From NCBI GenBank assembly GCA_032717465.1, contig CM064681.1:11240484-11304483 (forward strand): a DNA stretch of 64,000 nucleotides, in the 5' to 3' direction. Source of the stretch: Coenobita brevimanus (taxonomy: Eukaryota > Arthropoda > Malacostraca > Decapoda > Coenobitidae). Under the pieces are notes generated by a model. The model made no database searches, had not been told where the DNA came from, and saw only the letters and a list, made by a program, of their open reading frames with translations. Positions 33,192 through 44,487 of this stretch are shown here, piece after piece (within the stretch, counting starts at the first letter, position 1; every line of letters starts with the position of its first letter). The position numbers and the translations under genes are program-made.

Positions 33192-33288
33192 GGTGTATAT
33201 AAGACCCTGCCCATGGGTCCGGGAATCGAACCTGGGATGTGTGGGTTGTAGGGCGACTGTGCTACCGATTGGAGCAGCGGCAGCAGGT
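33192..33288 (-). mobile_element. SINE-3 head, tRNA-derived, minus strand
   Basis: The minus strand reads TGCTCCAATCGGTAGCACAG (A-box-like) and, about 30 bases later, GGTTCGATTCCCGGACCC (B box), then GGGCAGGGTCTTATATACAC and directly the minisatellite. The tRNA-like part is about 80 bases, but the anticodon arm does not pair convincingly, so I call a SINE head, not a tRNA gene. The minisatellite occupies the position of its 3' body or tail. Confidence 0.6.
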
Positions 33289-33403
33289 GTGAAGGAAGGA
33301 GGGGGACAGAAGAAGACTTAGATGGTGAGGAAGGGAGTGACAGAAGGAACCAGTGTGGCGTCTTAAGTCATCATGCAAGGTGAGCAGCATTGTGGTGGAA
33401 TCC

Positions 33404-33582
33404 TTTCAGGCCGAGGGCGTAATTTTCCTTGTGTTGTTGCCTACGTCACAGGATTTATTAAGCTTTGCAATGGCAGGTGGGACAAACAGCCTTCATTAAT
33501 TCCTTACCTACTCCCTTAATAGCAATAGCATCCTGGCACAGTAGCAACAATAATAGCAAATTACCTTATCGGCCTGAAGGGG
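33404..33582. mobile_element. MITE-C candidate with CCTTCAGGCCGA ends
   Basis: The left end is CCTTTCAGGCCGAGGGCGTA. The right end TTATCGGCCTGAAGGGGTGA is its inverse over about 14 bases. The same end word occurs at 45008 (CAGCCTGAAGGGGTTA), 45424 (GGTTCAGGCCGAGGACGTAT) and 46827 (TTGGCCTGAAGGGGTTAA). No coding capacity. Confidence 0.45.
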
Positions 33583-33654
33583 TGACAGCCATTAGCTAAT
33601 AGTTAGGATAGTCCACTAATGGAGGGCACTATTGGGGGCAGATTTTAATGACCT

Positions 33655-33850
33655 CTGTCATTATCAGCTTTTAATAAGCCAAGTAATTATCAGCTTTTAA
33701 TAATTTCTATAATTATCAACATTTATTAACCAATAATTACCAGCTTTTAATTACCTCTTTAATTATCAGCTTTTAATAACCTCTGTAAGTATCAGCTTTT
33801 AATAACCTCTTTAATTATCTGCTTTTAATAATCTATAATTATCAGTGCCT
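33655..33850. repeat. Degenerate minisatellite, about 27-30 bp unit, 7 copies
   Basis: TTATCAGCTTTTAATAACCT with CTNTAA endings, repeated seven times with drift. Confidence 0.85.
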
Positions 33851-33949
33851 TGATTATCGTAAGTACAGTGAGTAAATAAGATAATTTATGTTTATTTTTG
33901 TGGTAATTCTTGTTGCAACGAAATATTTTGGGCATTTGTGAGGGTAGGA

Positions 33950-34385
33950 TGAGGGAGGAGGAAATAGGCGAAAAATTGGAAGAGGAGGAAAGATGGAGGC
34001 AAATGTGAGGGAGGAGGAAAGGTGGAGGCAAATGTGAGGGAGGAGGAAAGGTAGAGGAGAATATGAGGGAGAAGGGAAGATGGAGGCAGATGTGAGAGAG
34101 GATGAAAGTTTGAGGCAAATGTGAGGGAGGAGGAAAGATGGAGGCAAATGTGAGGGAGGAGGAAAGATGGAGGCAAATGTGAGGGAGGAGGAAAGATGAA
34201 GGCAAGTGTGAGGGAGGAGGAAAGATGGAGGCAAATGTGAGGGAGGAGGAAAGATGAAGGCAAATGTGAGGGAGGAGGAAAGATGGAGGCAAATGTGAGG
34301 GAGGAGGAAAGATGGAGGCAAATGTGAGGCAGGAGGAAAGGTGAAGGCAAGTGTGAGGGAGGAGGAAAGATGGATGCAAGTTGGA
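33950..34385. repeat. Purine minisatellite, about 30 bp unit, 14 copies
   Basis: The unit is GATGGAGGCAAATGTGAGGG then AGGAGGAAA, with occasional AAGTGTG and GAAGG variants. Long minus-strand frames (His/Leu/Pro/Ser/Phe repeats) are translations of this unit. Confidence 0.92.
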
Positions 34386-35350
34386 TGAAAATGTGCAAGA
34401 GTAGGAAAGACTGGGAGAAGATGGAGGAGAAAAATGAGAGAGGAGGCAAGATAGAGGAAAGTTGGAGGAAAATGTTGGAGAGGAGGAGAGCTGGAGAAAA
34501 ACCAGAGGGAGTATGAAAGGTGGAGGAAAGGCAAATGGCTACTAATGAGTCAGAGGAAGTGTGAGAGTTGGAGGATTTGCTGGAGGAAAGTTGGGAAGGA
34601 GAAGGATATGTGAAGGAGAGAAGATGGAGGGAAGTTAGAGAAGGAAAGTTTAGTCAATCCCTACCCTTATGGTGATACGAGAGAGAGAGAGAGAGACCTT
34701 GAACGATACGAAGAAATATTAGGCAAATGGAATGGACATATGAGAGAGAAATGGAGTGTAAGCAAGTTTTCGGGAACCGGGATATAGAAAAGGGAAGGAG
34801 GATGGAGGGAAGATAGGAGATGGTGGAGGAAGTTGAAGGAAAGTTGGAGAAATGGTGGTGGAATTGGAGGAAGGAGGGGAGTTCGAGAAAATGATGGAAT
34901 TTAAAAAGTTGGAGGAAAGGTGAAGAGAAGCTGATGGAAGGATGGAGGAAGGAGGGAAGTTGGAGGAAGAAGGAAAGGATCCTGGAGAGAGAGAGGGGGG
35001 GGAGGAGGCACATAGAAAGGGAGAGTGGGAAGTGAGGGGAAGGGAGAAAGGAAAGGACTAGAAGAATGAGGCTGAAAAGTAAAACAAAGAGAAAAAGGAG
35101 GAAAGAAGACAGAATGAGAAGGAAGATGAGGACAAAGAGAAGGAACGAGGTAAAGGATATGAGGAGAAAAAATAAAAGAGGAGGGGGGAGGAAGAAGGGA
35201 AGTAAAACAGGAAAAATGGATAGAAGGAAAAAGATGACTGAGGGGAAAGGGGAAGTAAGACGTAGATGATATGAGGAGGAGAAAAAAGGAAAGAAGCTTG
35301 AAAAAAAAAAGAGTAGGAAGATACAGGAAGATAACAGATGGATGGGAAGG
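34386..35350. repeat. Polypurine tract, about 960 bp
   Basis: Continues from the 30 bp minisatellite as GGAGGAAAG/TTGGAGGAA-type purine-rich DNA, with a (GA) run at about 34679-34695. The longest purine-strand-biased block in the window. Confidence 0.78.
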
Positions 35351-35477
35351 AACAATGTGCTGAAAGGTTATGGTGACTGGTGTAAGTAGTTTGTGGAGGC
35401 GGAACATATCAGAACTGGACGATAGATTAGTTGTACATGGTTGATGGGGTAGCAGATCTGACCAGGAAAGTAAAGGC

Positions 35478-35606
35478 CACAGTAGGGCAGAGCAGGGCAA
35501 GACAAGGAAAAGCAAGTCAGAACGGAGAAGGGCAGAGCAGGGCGGGACAGGACAAGGAAAAGCAAGGCAGGACAGAGAAGGGCAGGGCAGGGCAGGATAG
35601 GACAAT
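35478..35606. repeat. Short minisatellite GGGCAGAGCAGGGC
   Basis: GGGCAGAGCAGGGC(A/G)(A/G)GACA and AGGAAAAGCAAG(T/G)CAG half-units alternate about three times. Confidence 0.75.
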
Positions 35607-35609
35607 AAA

Positions 35610-36585
35610 GACCCGCTGATGGCAGCAGTGGTTTTATGGCGGCCAAGAAGGGATGACGAAGAAAACAATTTGCCGAAGCAGCCAATTCCACTGACCACCA
35701 CCACCAAACTTTACCACTCTATTTCCTCCTCTTTTGTTAGCGTCCCACTCACCCACCCCCACACACACACCAAACATTTCATTCATTTTTCTTTTATTTG
35801 CTCTCAATTTGAGCAGCTGGAAGTATCTATAAAAGTTGTGAGAGAATCTGTTAGTAATAGCCTACGTCTGTATGTCTGTATCACTAAGATGTTGTGTGTC
35901 TTGGTTAATTCTTGTTACCTGCAGACGATTATATTTAACCTGGCCAAGATGTTGTGTTTAAGGAAGTAATGAAGGCTGTATCCAACCCATCCTCTTCAGG
36001 TAATCGCCCCTAAGATGAAAATATCGTCTTGTGGCAGCTGACTAGGATGATCAGCGTACAGTGACTAAAGAAGTAATAAGTGAATCTGTTATTAAAACCT
36101 TTTGTCTTTACAGTAAAATGTCTCTTGAACCATTTGTGGCTAAGATCCCATGATTATATTTTATGTCCTAAAATAATGCTTCTGTTTCATGCAGTAGGTG
36201 GTGTAGGTAATACAAACTGTACCACTGATATAACCAAGCTCTTATACAAACGGTACCAGAACAATGAATAGCTTTAGCACTTCAACAGGATGACTTGTTT
36301 TGTGTTGTGTTCTTGGTATCTTTAGACGACTTACGTAGCTTAGCAGTGACTTTACGATCTGGAGGGTTAGATAAAGCCTTCATTAACCTCATCAGTACGA
36401 GTTGCCTTTCTTGTGTTGAGTAAAGTAGTGTGGAAGTAGCAATACAAAGACGTCATCGTAGACACGTGGTTCAGGAAAGAGTATAAATAAAAACAAGGTA
36501 ACGTCTTAGCTGGTGTTGGTGTAGTGGTGTATTTGTGCCTGGAAAGTGTTGACAAGAAAGGCTTTATTCCTTAACGCAGTCTGCC
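35610..36585. other. No gene recognised; possible short dispersed repeats
   Basis: AT-rich, low-repeat DNA with no long frame. AAAGCCTTCATTAACC at 36375 followed by CATCAGTACGAG and GTTGAGTAAAG resembles words at 20544, 61488 and 62661 (see the finding on the CTTCATTAACC motif). Confidence 0.45.
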
Positions 36586-36589
36586 CCTC

Positions 36590-37280
36590 TCCTTAGCCCC
36601 CATACCCATCCCCTCCCCCCTCCCCCAACCTCTCTCCCCTCCCCCAACCTCTCTCCCCTCCCCCAGGCCACAGTGAGAGAAGCAGATGATATAATGCCGA
36701 TACCAGGGTCAAAGACGCAAAGGGAGGAGGGAAAGAGTGGAGGGAGAGACAAAAAAAGGAAATAGAAATGGAGAAGGATGAGAGAGAAAGAGAGTAAGTA
36801 GAGATGGAGATGGAAGAAGAGAGGGAGCAGAAGGAAAGAGATAATAAAAATGGAGAGGGACGAGAGAGGAAATAGAGATGGAGGGGAGAGAGAGGTGGAA
36901 AGAGAAGTAAAAGAAAAAGAGAGAAAGATGAAGGAAAGAATGGAAGAAGAGATGAGGAGAGCGAGAGAGAGAGAGATGGAGGGAGGGAGAAGCAACAAAG
37001 CAGGGAGATGACAGACGGGAAACAGCGGGAGGTGAGAGGAAAGGAAGAAGAAAGAGACGGAAGGAAAGGAGATGTAAGGAGGGGGAGATGTAGAGTGATA
37101 AGGAATTACTAAAGGAAGGAATACAGACAGAAAAGAGACAGTGAATAGAGTTGACGTGGGCAAGTTTGAGAAAGAGAGAGATCCCTTTACTTTCTCCCTT
37201 CCCTACCCACTTCCCTTCCTCCACCACTCCTCCCCTCCCTCCCTACGCCACCTCTCCCTCCCTCCCTCTCGCCACCAGCG
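36590..37280. repeat. C-rich minisatellite, polypurine then polypyrimidine
   Basis: CTCTCCCCTCCCCCAAC repeats three times at about 36612-36665, then A/G-rich DNA at about 36718-37110, and C/T-rich DNA at about 37185-37275. The strand of purine bias switches twice within 700 bases. Confidence 0.7.
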
Positions 37281-37311
37281 CTGTAAAATAACCAAGTCTG
37301 CAGAATTTACT

Positions 37312-37315
<4 letters not shown>

Positions 37316-37367
<52 letters not shown>

Positions 37368-37608
37368 TGCATTATTTCTTCCCTTCATTACTTTCTCATA
37401 TCTTTATCTTATTTCCCTTTCTTTATCTTATTCCTTCAGTAATATTAGAAGTTTTAGTCCAGAGAGAGAAAGAGAGAGAGTCAGAGAGAGAGAGTCGCCT
37501 AATTATTGGCAGGATTATCGAGGAAGGGAGGGAGGATCTGGAGGAGAGGAGGATGGAGGGAGGGAATATCGAGTGGGGAGGAGGGAGAATCGAGATTAAT
37601 TATCCTCT

Positions 37609-37697
<89 letters not shown>
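37316..37697. repeat. (CT)n and (GA)n microsatellites
   Basis: (CT)23 at about 37317-37363 and (GA)42 at about 37613-37696, separated by 250 bases of mixed DNA. The two arms are complementary. Confidence 0.93.
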
Positions 37698-37698
<1 letters not shown>

Positions 37699-37734
37699 AT
37701 CCCCAAGCCCCTGAAGATTGATCGGGCTGTTATT

Positions 37735-37818
37735 GATATTATTATTATTATTATTATTATTATTGCCCTGCTAGTATTCCGTGTTAGCAGTTAGGCCTCA
37801 TATATTAGCACTGAAGTG

Positions 37819-37864
<46 letters not shown>

Positions 37865-38083
37865 CTGCTAGTATTCCGTGTTAGCAGTTAGGCCTCATAT
37901 ATTAGCACTGAAGTGTTTCATTATTATTATTATTATTATTATTATTGCCCTGCTAGTATTCCGTGTTAGCAGTTAGGCCTCATATATTAGCACTGAAGTG
38001 TTTTTATTATTATTATTATTATTATTATTGCCCTGCTAGTATTCCGTGTTAGCAGTTAGGCCTCATATATTAGCACTGAAGTG

Positions 38084-38123
<40 letters not shown>

Positions 38124-38182
38124 GCCCTGCTAGTATTCCGTGTTAGCAGTTAGGCATCATATATTAGCACTGAAGTGTTTGT
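37735..38182. repeat. Higher-order array: (ATT)n plus 57 bp spacer, 5 units
   Basis: Each unit is an (ATT)n block of 8-14 triplets plus a spacer with GCCCTGCTAGTATTCCGTGT, TAGCAGTTAGGCCTCATATA and TTAGCACTGAAGTGTTT. The spacer is almost invariant (one CATCAT variant in the last copy; ACCCTG in the second); the ATT length varies. Same architecture as the GT array at 22 kb. Confidence 0.93.
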
Positions 38183-38223
38183 GGTTCTTGTTATCAGTGT
38201 TGGTGCTGTGGTTCAGATCTATT

Positions 38224-38325
38224 AACACCTTCACTACCACAGGCCTGCCCTAAGCCAAATTACACTGGCTGGCGGTAGAAAAAATTATGTATCAAAATTC
38301 GTCATGGTACTGAAGGGGTTGATGG
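38224..38325. mobile_element. Short inverted-repeat element, MITE-C-like
   Basis: TTAACACCTTCACTACCAC on the left is roughly inverted as GTCATGGTACTGAAGGGGTT on the right, about 100 bases apart. The end word resembles MITE-C. Low certainty. Confidence 0.3.
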
Positions 38326-38365
38326 AAACTCTCTCTCACCTCCAGGTTAAGGTAAGTTGCATTGG

Positions 38366-38368
38366 ATA

Positions 38369-38405
<37 letters not shown>

Positions 38406-38446
38406 GTAGTAGTAGTTGTAGTAGTAGTAGTAGTAGTAGTAGTAAT
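38366..38446. repeat. (AAT)n/(AGT)n trinucleotide repeat
   Basis: (AAT)n passes into (AGT)n with a single TTG interruption. Confidence 0.9.
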
Positions 38447-38577
38447 TAAGTAAGCCAGAGGCGAGGTCATTTGTTGGTTAGTGGTAAAAGTGTTTGTGTA
38501 TCGAGTGTACAGTGTGTGGTGTTAGGAGGCTGCCAGTACAAGACAATATTGACCTGGTGTTGTACACTTTACCACTG

Positions 38578-39330
38578 AGCCACCACTGACTGACTGTGAC
38601 AGGGTTATGCTGACGGTATTAACACTGTCAGCCACCACTGACTGACTGTGACAGGGTTATGCTGACGGTATTAACACTGTCAGCCACCACTGACTCACTG
38701 TGACAGGGTTATGCTGACGGTATTAACACTGTCAGCCACCACTGACTCACTGTGACAGGGTTATGCTGACGGTATTAACACTGTCAGCCACCACTGACTC
38801 ACTGTGACAGGGTTATGCTGACGGTATTAACACTGTCAGCCACCACTGACTCACTGTGACAGGGTTATGCTGACGGTATTAACACTGTCAGCCACCACTG
38901 ACTCACTGTGACAGGGTTATGCTGACGGTATTAACACTGTCAGCCACCACTGACTCACTGTGACAGGGTTATGCTGACGGTATTAACACTGTCAGCCACC
39001 ACTGACTGACTGTGACAGGGTTATGCTGACGGTATTAACACTGTCAGCCACCACTGACTCACTGTGACAGGGTTATGCTGACGGTATTAACACTGTCAGC
39101 CACCACTGACTCACTGTGACAGGGTTATGCTGACGGTATTAACACTGTCAGCCACCACTGACTCACTGTGACAGGGTTATGCTGACGGTATTAACACTGT
39201 CAGCCACCACTGACTCACTGTGACAGGGTTATGCTGACGGTATTAACACTGTCAGCCACCACTGACTCACTGTGACAGGGTTATGCTGACGGTATTAACA
39301 CTCTCAGGCTGCACTGACTCACTGTTGGCT
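38578..39330. repeat. Minisatellite, 52 bp unit, about 14 copies
   Basis: The unit is CCACTGACTCACTGTGACAG then GGTTATGCTGACGGTATTAA then CACTGTCAGCCA. The only recurrent variant is GACTCACTG/GACTGACTG. TGACAG and CTGTCA within each unit are inverted, predicting a hairpin per unit. The left edge overlaps a tRNA-A-box-like word on the minus strand (GTGGCTCAGTGGTAAAG, 38565-38585), suggesting origin near a SINE head. Confidence 0.95.
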
Positions 39331-39539
39331 CAATAAAACCGTCTAACAAGCTGGAATAAAATAAACTAATAAGGTTATGGTCAGTATTACCCATCATTTA
39401 TAATTATAACACGGTAAATAAAACACAGGAGGTAAAATACTGCCTGCCATACAAAGCCATGCTGATGAGGAAAAGCGTCTGGTGTGCCCTTAGCTTCTGT
39501 CTTTAGCCCTCCAGCCTCCTGTGTCATGTTTACTGCTGC

Positions 39540-40130
39540 TGCCTCTATCCTTCTCCTCCCTGCCTGCCTCTATCCTTCTCCTCCCTGCCTGCCTCTATCC
39601 TTCTCCTCCCTGCCTGCCTCTATCCTTCTCCTCCCTGCCTGCCTCTATCCTTCTCCTCCCTGCCTCCCTCTATCCTTCTCCTCCCTGCCTCCCTCTATCC
39701 TTCTCCTCCCTGCCTCCCTCTAGCCTTCTCCTCCCTGCCTCCCTCTAGCCTTCTCCTCCCTGCCTCCCTCTAGCCTTCTCCTCCCTGCCTCCCTCTGTCC
39801 TTCTCCTCCCTGCCTCCCTCTGTCCTTCTCCTCCCTGCCTCCCTCTATCCTTGTCCTCCCTGCCTCCCTCTATCCTTGTCCTCCCTGCCTCCCTCTATCC
39901 TTCTCCTCCCTGCCTCCCTCTATCCTTCTCCTCCCTGCCTCCCTCCATCCTTGTCCTCCCTGCCTCCCTCTATCCTTGTCCTCCCTGCCTCCCTCTATCC
40001 TTGTCCTCCCTGCCTCCCTCCATCCTTCTCCTCCCTGCCTCCCTCCATCCTTGTCCTCCCTGCCTTCCTCTATCCTTCTCCTCCCTGCCTCCCTCTATCC
40101 TTCCCCTCCCTGCCTCTCTCTGTCCTTCTC
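39540..40130. repeat. Pyrimidine minisatellite, 25 bp unit, about 23 copies
   Basis: The unit is CTCCCTGCCTCCCTCTATCC plus TTCTC. Sub-blocks of CTGCCTGCC (left), CTAGCC (middle) and TTGTC (right) variants show stepwise local duplication. Open frames are Leu/Pro/Ser/Cys repeats. Confidence 0.95.
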
Positions 40131-40554
40131 CCTTCATTCCTCCCTCTATCTTTCCTTCCTTTCTCCCCTATCCTTCTCCTCCCGTCCTCTCTCCCTCCTT
40201 CTCCTCCCATCCTCCCTCTATCCTTCTCCTTCCTTCCTTTCTCTTCCTCGACTTTCTTCCACCTCTCACCCTCCTTTTTTTCCTTTCGTCTTTCACTTTC
40301 TCTTTTCTTCTTTTCCTTCTTTTCTCTGTCTCCTTCCTCCCGTTTCATTCTCTTTTCTTTCCCTTGCCTTTTCCTTCTCTCTCACTCACCTATCCCAGCA
40401 TCCTCTCCTCCTCTTCCTCCTCTTTCCCCTTCCTCTGTTCTCCACAACCCATGCTCATATCCGGACACTGTATTAAAATCTCTCCACCACACTTCTCGCT
40501 TTGTTTCCTTCCATCCTCTCCCTCCCCCACTCTCTCCCATTCCATCCTACCCCC

Positions 40555-40590
<36 letters not shown>
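40131..40590. repeat. Polypyrimidine tract ending in (CT)n
   Basis: C/T-rich continuation of the 25 bp minisatellite, ending in (CT)n at about 40561-40588. Confidence 0.75.
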
Positions 40591-40667
40591 GCTGCGGCTT
40601 TGTGGCTGCTCTCTCTGCATTATAATACTGAGGAGGAAGAATAGACGATTATCACTTTAATATATTG

Positions 40668-40669
<2 letters not shown>

Positions 40670-40755
<86 letters not shown>

Positions 40756-40981
40756 CAGTAAATTCAATAAAACCAGCGAAAAATCAAATCCCGAACGGAG
40801 TGCAAAGAACAAAGGAAAATCCATGATGATAAAATCTATAGAAAAAAATACAATAAAAATACAGATGGTAAAAAAAGTTGAAAAAATATGAATGAAGGAC
40901 GAAAATAAAAAAAATGGCGATCAGAGTGAAAGGGAAAAATGAAGAGGAAAATATGGGACTCAAAAACAGTGTGGCGTTGGC

Positions 40982-41020
<39 letters not shown>

Positions 41021-41085
41021 GTTTGAAAGGTTTGCATCACATCCCCCAAAAGTAAATACAGAGGGTCAGTGTGGGTAAAGTGCTG

Positions 41086-41145
<60 letters not shown>
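40670..41145. repeat. Three (GA)n microsatellites in A-rich DNA
   Basis: (GA)n at about 40671-40753, 40986-41017 and 41089-41144, with A-rich DNA between (40800-40960). No gene. Confidence 0.9.
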
Positions 41146-41148
<3 letters not shown>

Positions 41149-41234
41149 AAACAGAGAGAGAGAGAAGGAATGAGAGGCTTTGAAGACTTAGAAGAAAGGA
41201 AAACGGAAGCGTACAGGGAGGGGGGAGGAGGAGT

Positions 41235-41508
41235 GACTGTGTGTGTGTAATTCACCGGGTCGGTCAGGATCACTTGATGGTCGTGATCGTCAGCTTTTAC
41301 CCTCCCGGAAGGGAGCTGAGAGCTCATATAGTCCGATCTAAGGGCAAGGCTGTGACCTTCACACACGCACACACCCGTCCCCTTGCTCAAGGGGGACAGT
41401 AACCACCCACTTCGTCAGTGAAACTTTTCGCAACCTGAGCGAGGCGCGAACTCCCGTCCACCAGTTGGCAGGCGAGAGCGTTACCACTGCACCAGCGAGC
41501 GGTGCACA
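41235..41508 (-). mobile_element. SINE-4, tRNA-derived, minus strand
   Basis: The minus strand begins near 41508 with GCTCGCTGGTGCAGTGGTAA (A-box-like TGGTGCAGTGGTAACGC); the B-box-like GGGAGTTCGCGCCTCG follows about 45 bases later. A structured body follows: GCGAAAAGTTTCACTGACG, CTTGAGCAAGGGGACGGG, GTCACAGCCTTGCCC, AGCTCCCTTCCGGGAGGG and ACGACCATCAAGTGATCC. The B box deviates from consensus, so internal promoter strength is doubtful. A single copy is visible here. Confidence 0.6.
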
Positions 41509-41509
41509 C

Positions 41510-41592
41510 TGTGTGTGTGTGTGTGTGTGTGTGAGTGTGTGTGTGACAGAGAGAGAGAGAGAGAGAGAGGGGGGGGCCTCAAATTTCAGTTG

Positions 41593-41650
<58 letters not shown>

Positions 41651-41756
41651 CCTGTCCACTCATACTCTCTCTCCCTCTCTTTCTTTTCTCCCTCCGTCTT
41701 CCTGTTTCCTTCCCACCGCGCTAATGGTGGGGAGAGCGGCTGTATAAGACGGCAGT

Positions 41757-41850
<94 letters not shown>
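41510..41850. repeat. (GT)n, (GA)n, (CT)n cluster
   Basis: (GT)n at about 41511-41545, (GA)n plus a G run at about 41547-41577, (CT)25 at about 41596-41646, and (GA)43 at about 41760-41847. Confidence 0.92.
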
Positions 41851-41929
41851 GTCATAAAAATACAGTATAAACATGAAGGAGATGGGTAAAGGTGTGTGTA
41901 GATGTGTAAGGTAGTAAGTTGGTTGGTAG

Positions 41930-42140
41930 CCATGTTGTGTGTATAGATAGATGGATAGGTGGAAGGATACAGGTAGGTAGATATAGATGGGTGGATAGAT
42001 ACAGATATGGTACAGATATAGATAGATAGATAGATAGATAGATCGATGTGATGGTGAAGGATAGTTTGTGTTATAAAAGTGAATGTCATAGGTGAGTATG
42101 TGTGTTGTAATATGAGCTGTGTGTCGATAAGAGCAGTGTG
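41930..42140. repeat. (GATA)n/(GGTA)n-like short repeats
   Basis: GATAGATAGATA at about 42013-42044 with flanking degenerate GGTAGATA words. Confidence 0.75.
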
Positions 42141-42149
42141 TTGTATGTG

Positions 42150-42390
42150 TAAGTGTGTTTGTATTGTGAGTGTGTAATGCATGTTGGGTGAGTGTGTAGT
42201 GCATGTTGGGTGAGTGTGTAGTGTATGATGGGTGAGTGTGTAGTGCATGACGGGTGAGTGTGTAGTGCATGATGGGTGAGTTTGTAGTGCATGATGGGTA
42301 AGTGTGCAGTGCATGATGGGGTGGGTGTGTAGTGCATGATGGATGAGTGTGTAGTGCATGATGGGGTGAGTGTGTAGTGGTGTGGAGGGA
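42150..42390. repeat. Minisatellite, about 23-24 bp unit, 10 copies
   Basis: GTGCATGATGGGTGAGTGTG + TAGT, with GTTGGG, GACGGG and GATGGGG variants. Confidence 0.9.
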
Positions 42391-42734
42391 CGGCAGTATA
42401 GTGAGGGTAGTGTGCACTGTATATGAGTTGTATTGTAACAGTCAAATACTTGAGGCGATTAGAGAGTGTGTTATGGTGTGAGAGGCGGCATTATAGTGAG
42501 GCCAGAGTGAGTTATTTGAAAGATACGTATGATTTATTAGGAGACCAGTGATGAAAGAAGAGACAGGGATAAAACTGGAGAGGAGGAGAAAGGGAGAGGA
42601 AGCCAAAGAAGAACTAAGAAGATGAAGAGAAACATTAAATAAGGATAAAGGAAGAAGGCAGCGACCATAAGTGAAACAGAACGAAGGAAGGAAAGACACG
42701 GAAATATTTAGAAGGGTGAGGCAGGGAAGGTGCA

Positions 42735-43340
<606 letters not shown>

Positions 43341-43374
43341 GATGCATCTCGACATTAGGATAAAAGGAGAGAAT

Positions 43375-43800
43375 ACAGAACCAAGAAAGAGGGAGGGAGG
43401 GAAGAAAGGAGAGGGGAGGGAGGGAGGGAGAGGGGAGGGTAGGGAGGTAAGAGGGAATAATGGACATCTCATCTCAGACAGTAAAGAGGCAGTTCTGGAG
43501 TGACTCACCCTCTTTTTCCCCTCTTTACATCTTCCCTCACATCTTCCTCTTATCTCACTCTCTTACCTTCAGCTTATCTTCATTTTTGTTATATTTCTGT
43601 CTTTTCCCCACATCTCACTGTCATTTTACCACATTTCCTTATCTGTTCGTCATCTTATCATCTTCTTCACCATCCATTATTTTCCTCTCATCATTTCCTT
43701 CATTTTTCTTTTTTTTTGGTTCATGTTCCTTCATTTTCTGGGCATACTCTCGTATTTTATCATTATCTTTCCAGCTGTTATTACGGAATATAAGTTAATA
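43375..43800. other. Purine then pyrimidine tracts; no gene
   Basis: GGGAGGGAGG-type purine DNA at 43385-43455, then C/T-rich DNA to about 43720 and a T run near 43709-43717. Confidence 0.6.
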
Positions 43801-43821
43801 TCGCACACCACACGTATTTCT

Positions 43822-43985
43822 CTGTCTATCTCCCTATCTGTCTATTTCCAGACGCCTTATCCCATAAGGAGTGGTCACAAACAAATCACCTCCACGTCGC
43901 CCTGTCCTGTCATTTGGCTACCCTTCCTCCAACCCGCACATTCTTCTGTCATGTATCTCTCCATCCCTCCATCTTATCCTTGATC
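43822..43985 (-). mobile_element. RTE-like LINE, 5'-truncated 3' fragment
   Basis: On plus it reads a (TCTA)-type tail (CTGTCTATCTCCCTATCTGT), then CCAGACGCCTTATCCCATAA, GTGGTCACAAACAAATCACC and TCCACGTCGCCCTGTCCTGT. It matches 50945-51080, the 3' end of the minus-strand RTE copy, with scattered substitutions. Only about 160 bases remain, typical of 5' truncation. It is more diverged than the copies in the 49-60 kb nest. Confidence 0.8.
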
Positions 43986-44480
43986 TAATATAAACAAGTA
44001 GACTTTTATCTCAGCCAAAAAAAAAACAAAAAAAAAAAACAGCAAAACTAAATACCAAAATAAACCGTAGGAGTGAGTGAGGCCATAGAGAATACAGACA
44101 GCCCCGGCCCAAGCCCGTGCCTCCAACTTACCGGGGAAGTGCATTGTTTGTCTTACTGTTTTGTATTTACAGCGACTTTGTACAGGTTGTAGGCAGCACC
44201 TCTTCCTTAGTGACATACAGTATACTACATTTACACTTCGTATCGTCCTGTATGTTACTGATACAAAGTTTGTTGATATTAAAACAATAAATGTCCGTAT
44301 GTATTATATGCAAATACATACCTGTAGTTGAGCTAGAGCTTTGTATTTTAAGTGACTTTGGTGAGTTTGTAGCCTGTCTTCGTTAGCGATATGTAATGCA
44401 CTTACACCTCAGTGTCCTCATTGTTACTGATTCAAAGCCATCTGTGCCACCTGTGTACTACATTCAGTCGCTCTCTCAAC
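43986..44480. other. No gene recognised
   Basis: Mixed AT-rich DNA with an A-rich run near 44018-44039. There is a loose repeat within the stretch (TTTGTATTTACAGCGACTTTG at 44160 against TTTGTATTTTAAGTGACTTTG at 44340). Confidence 0.45.
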
Positions 44481-44487
44481 ATTTATG

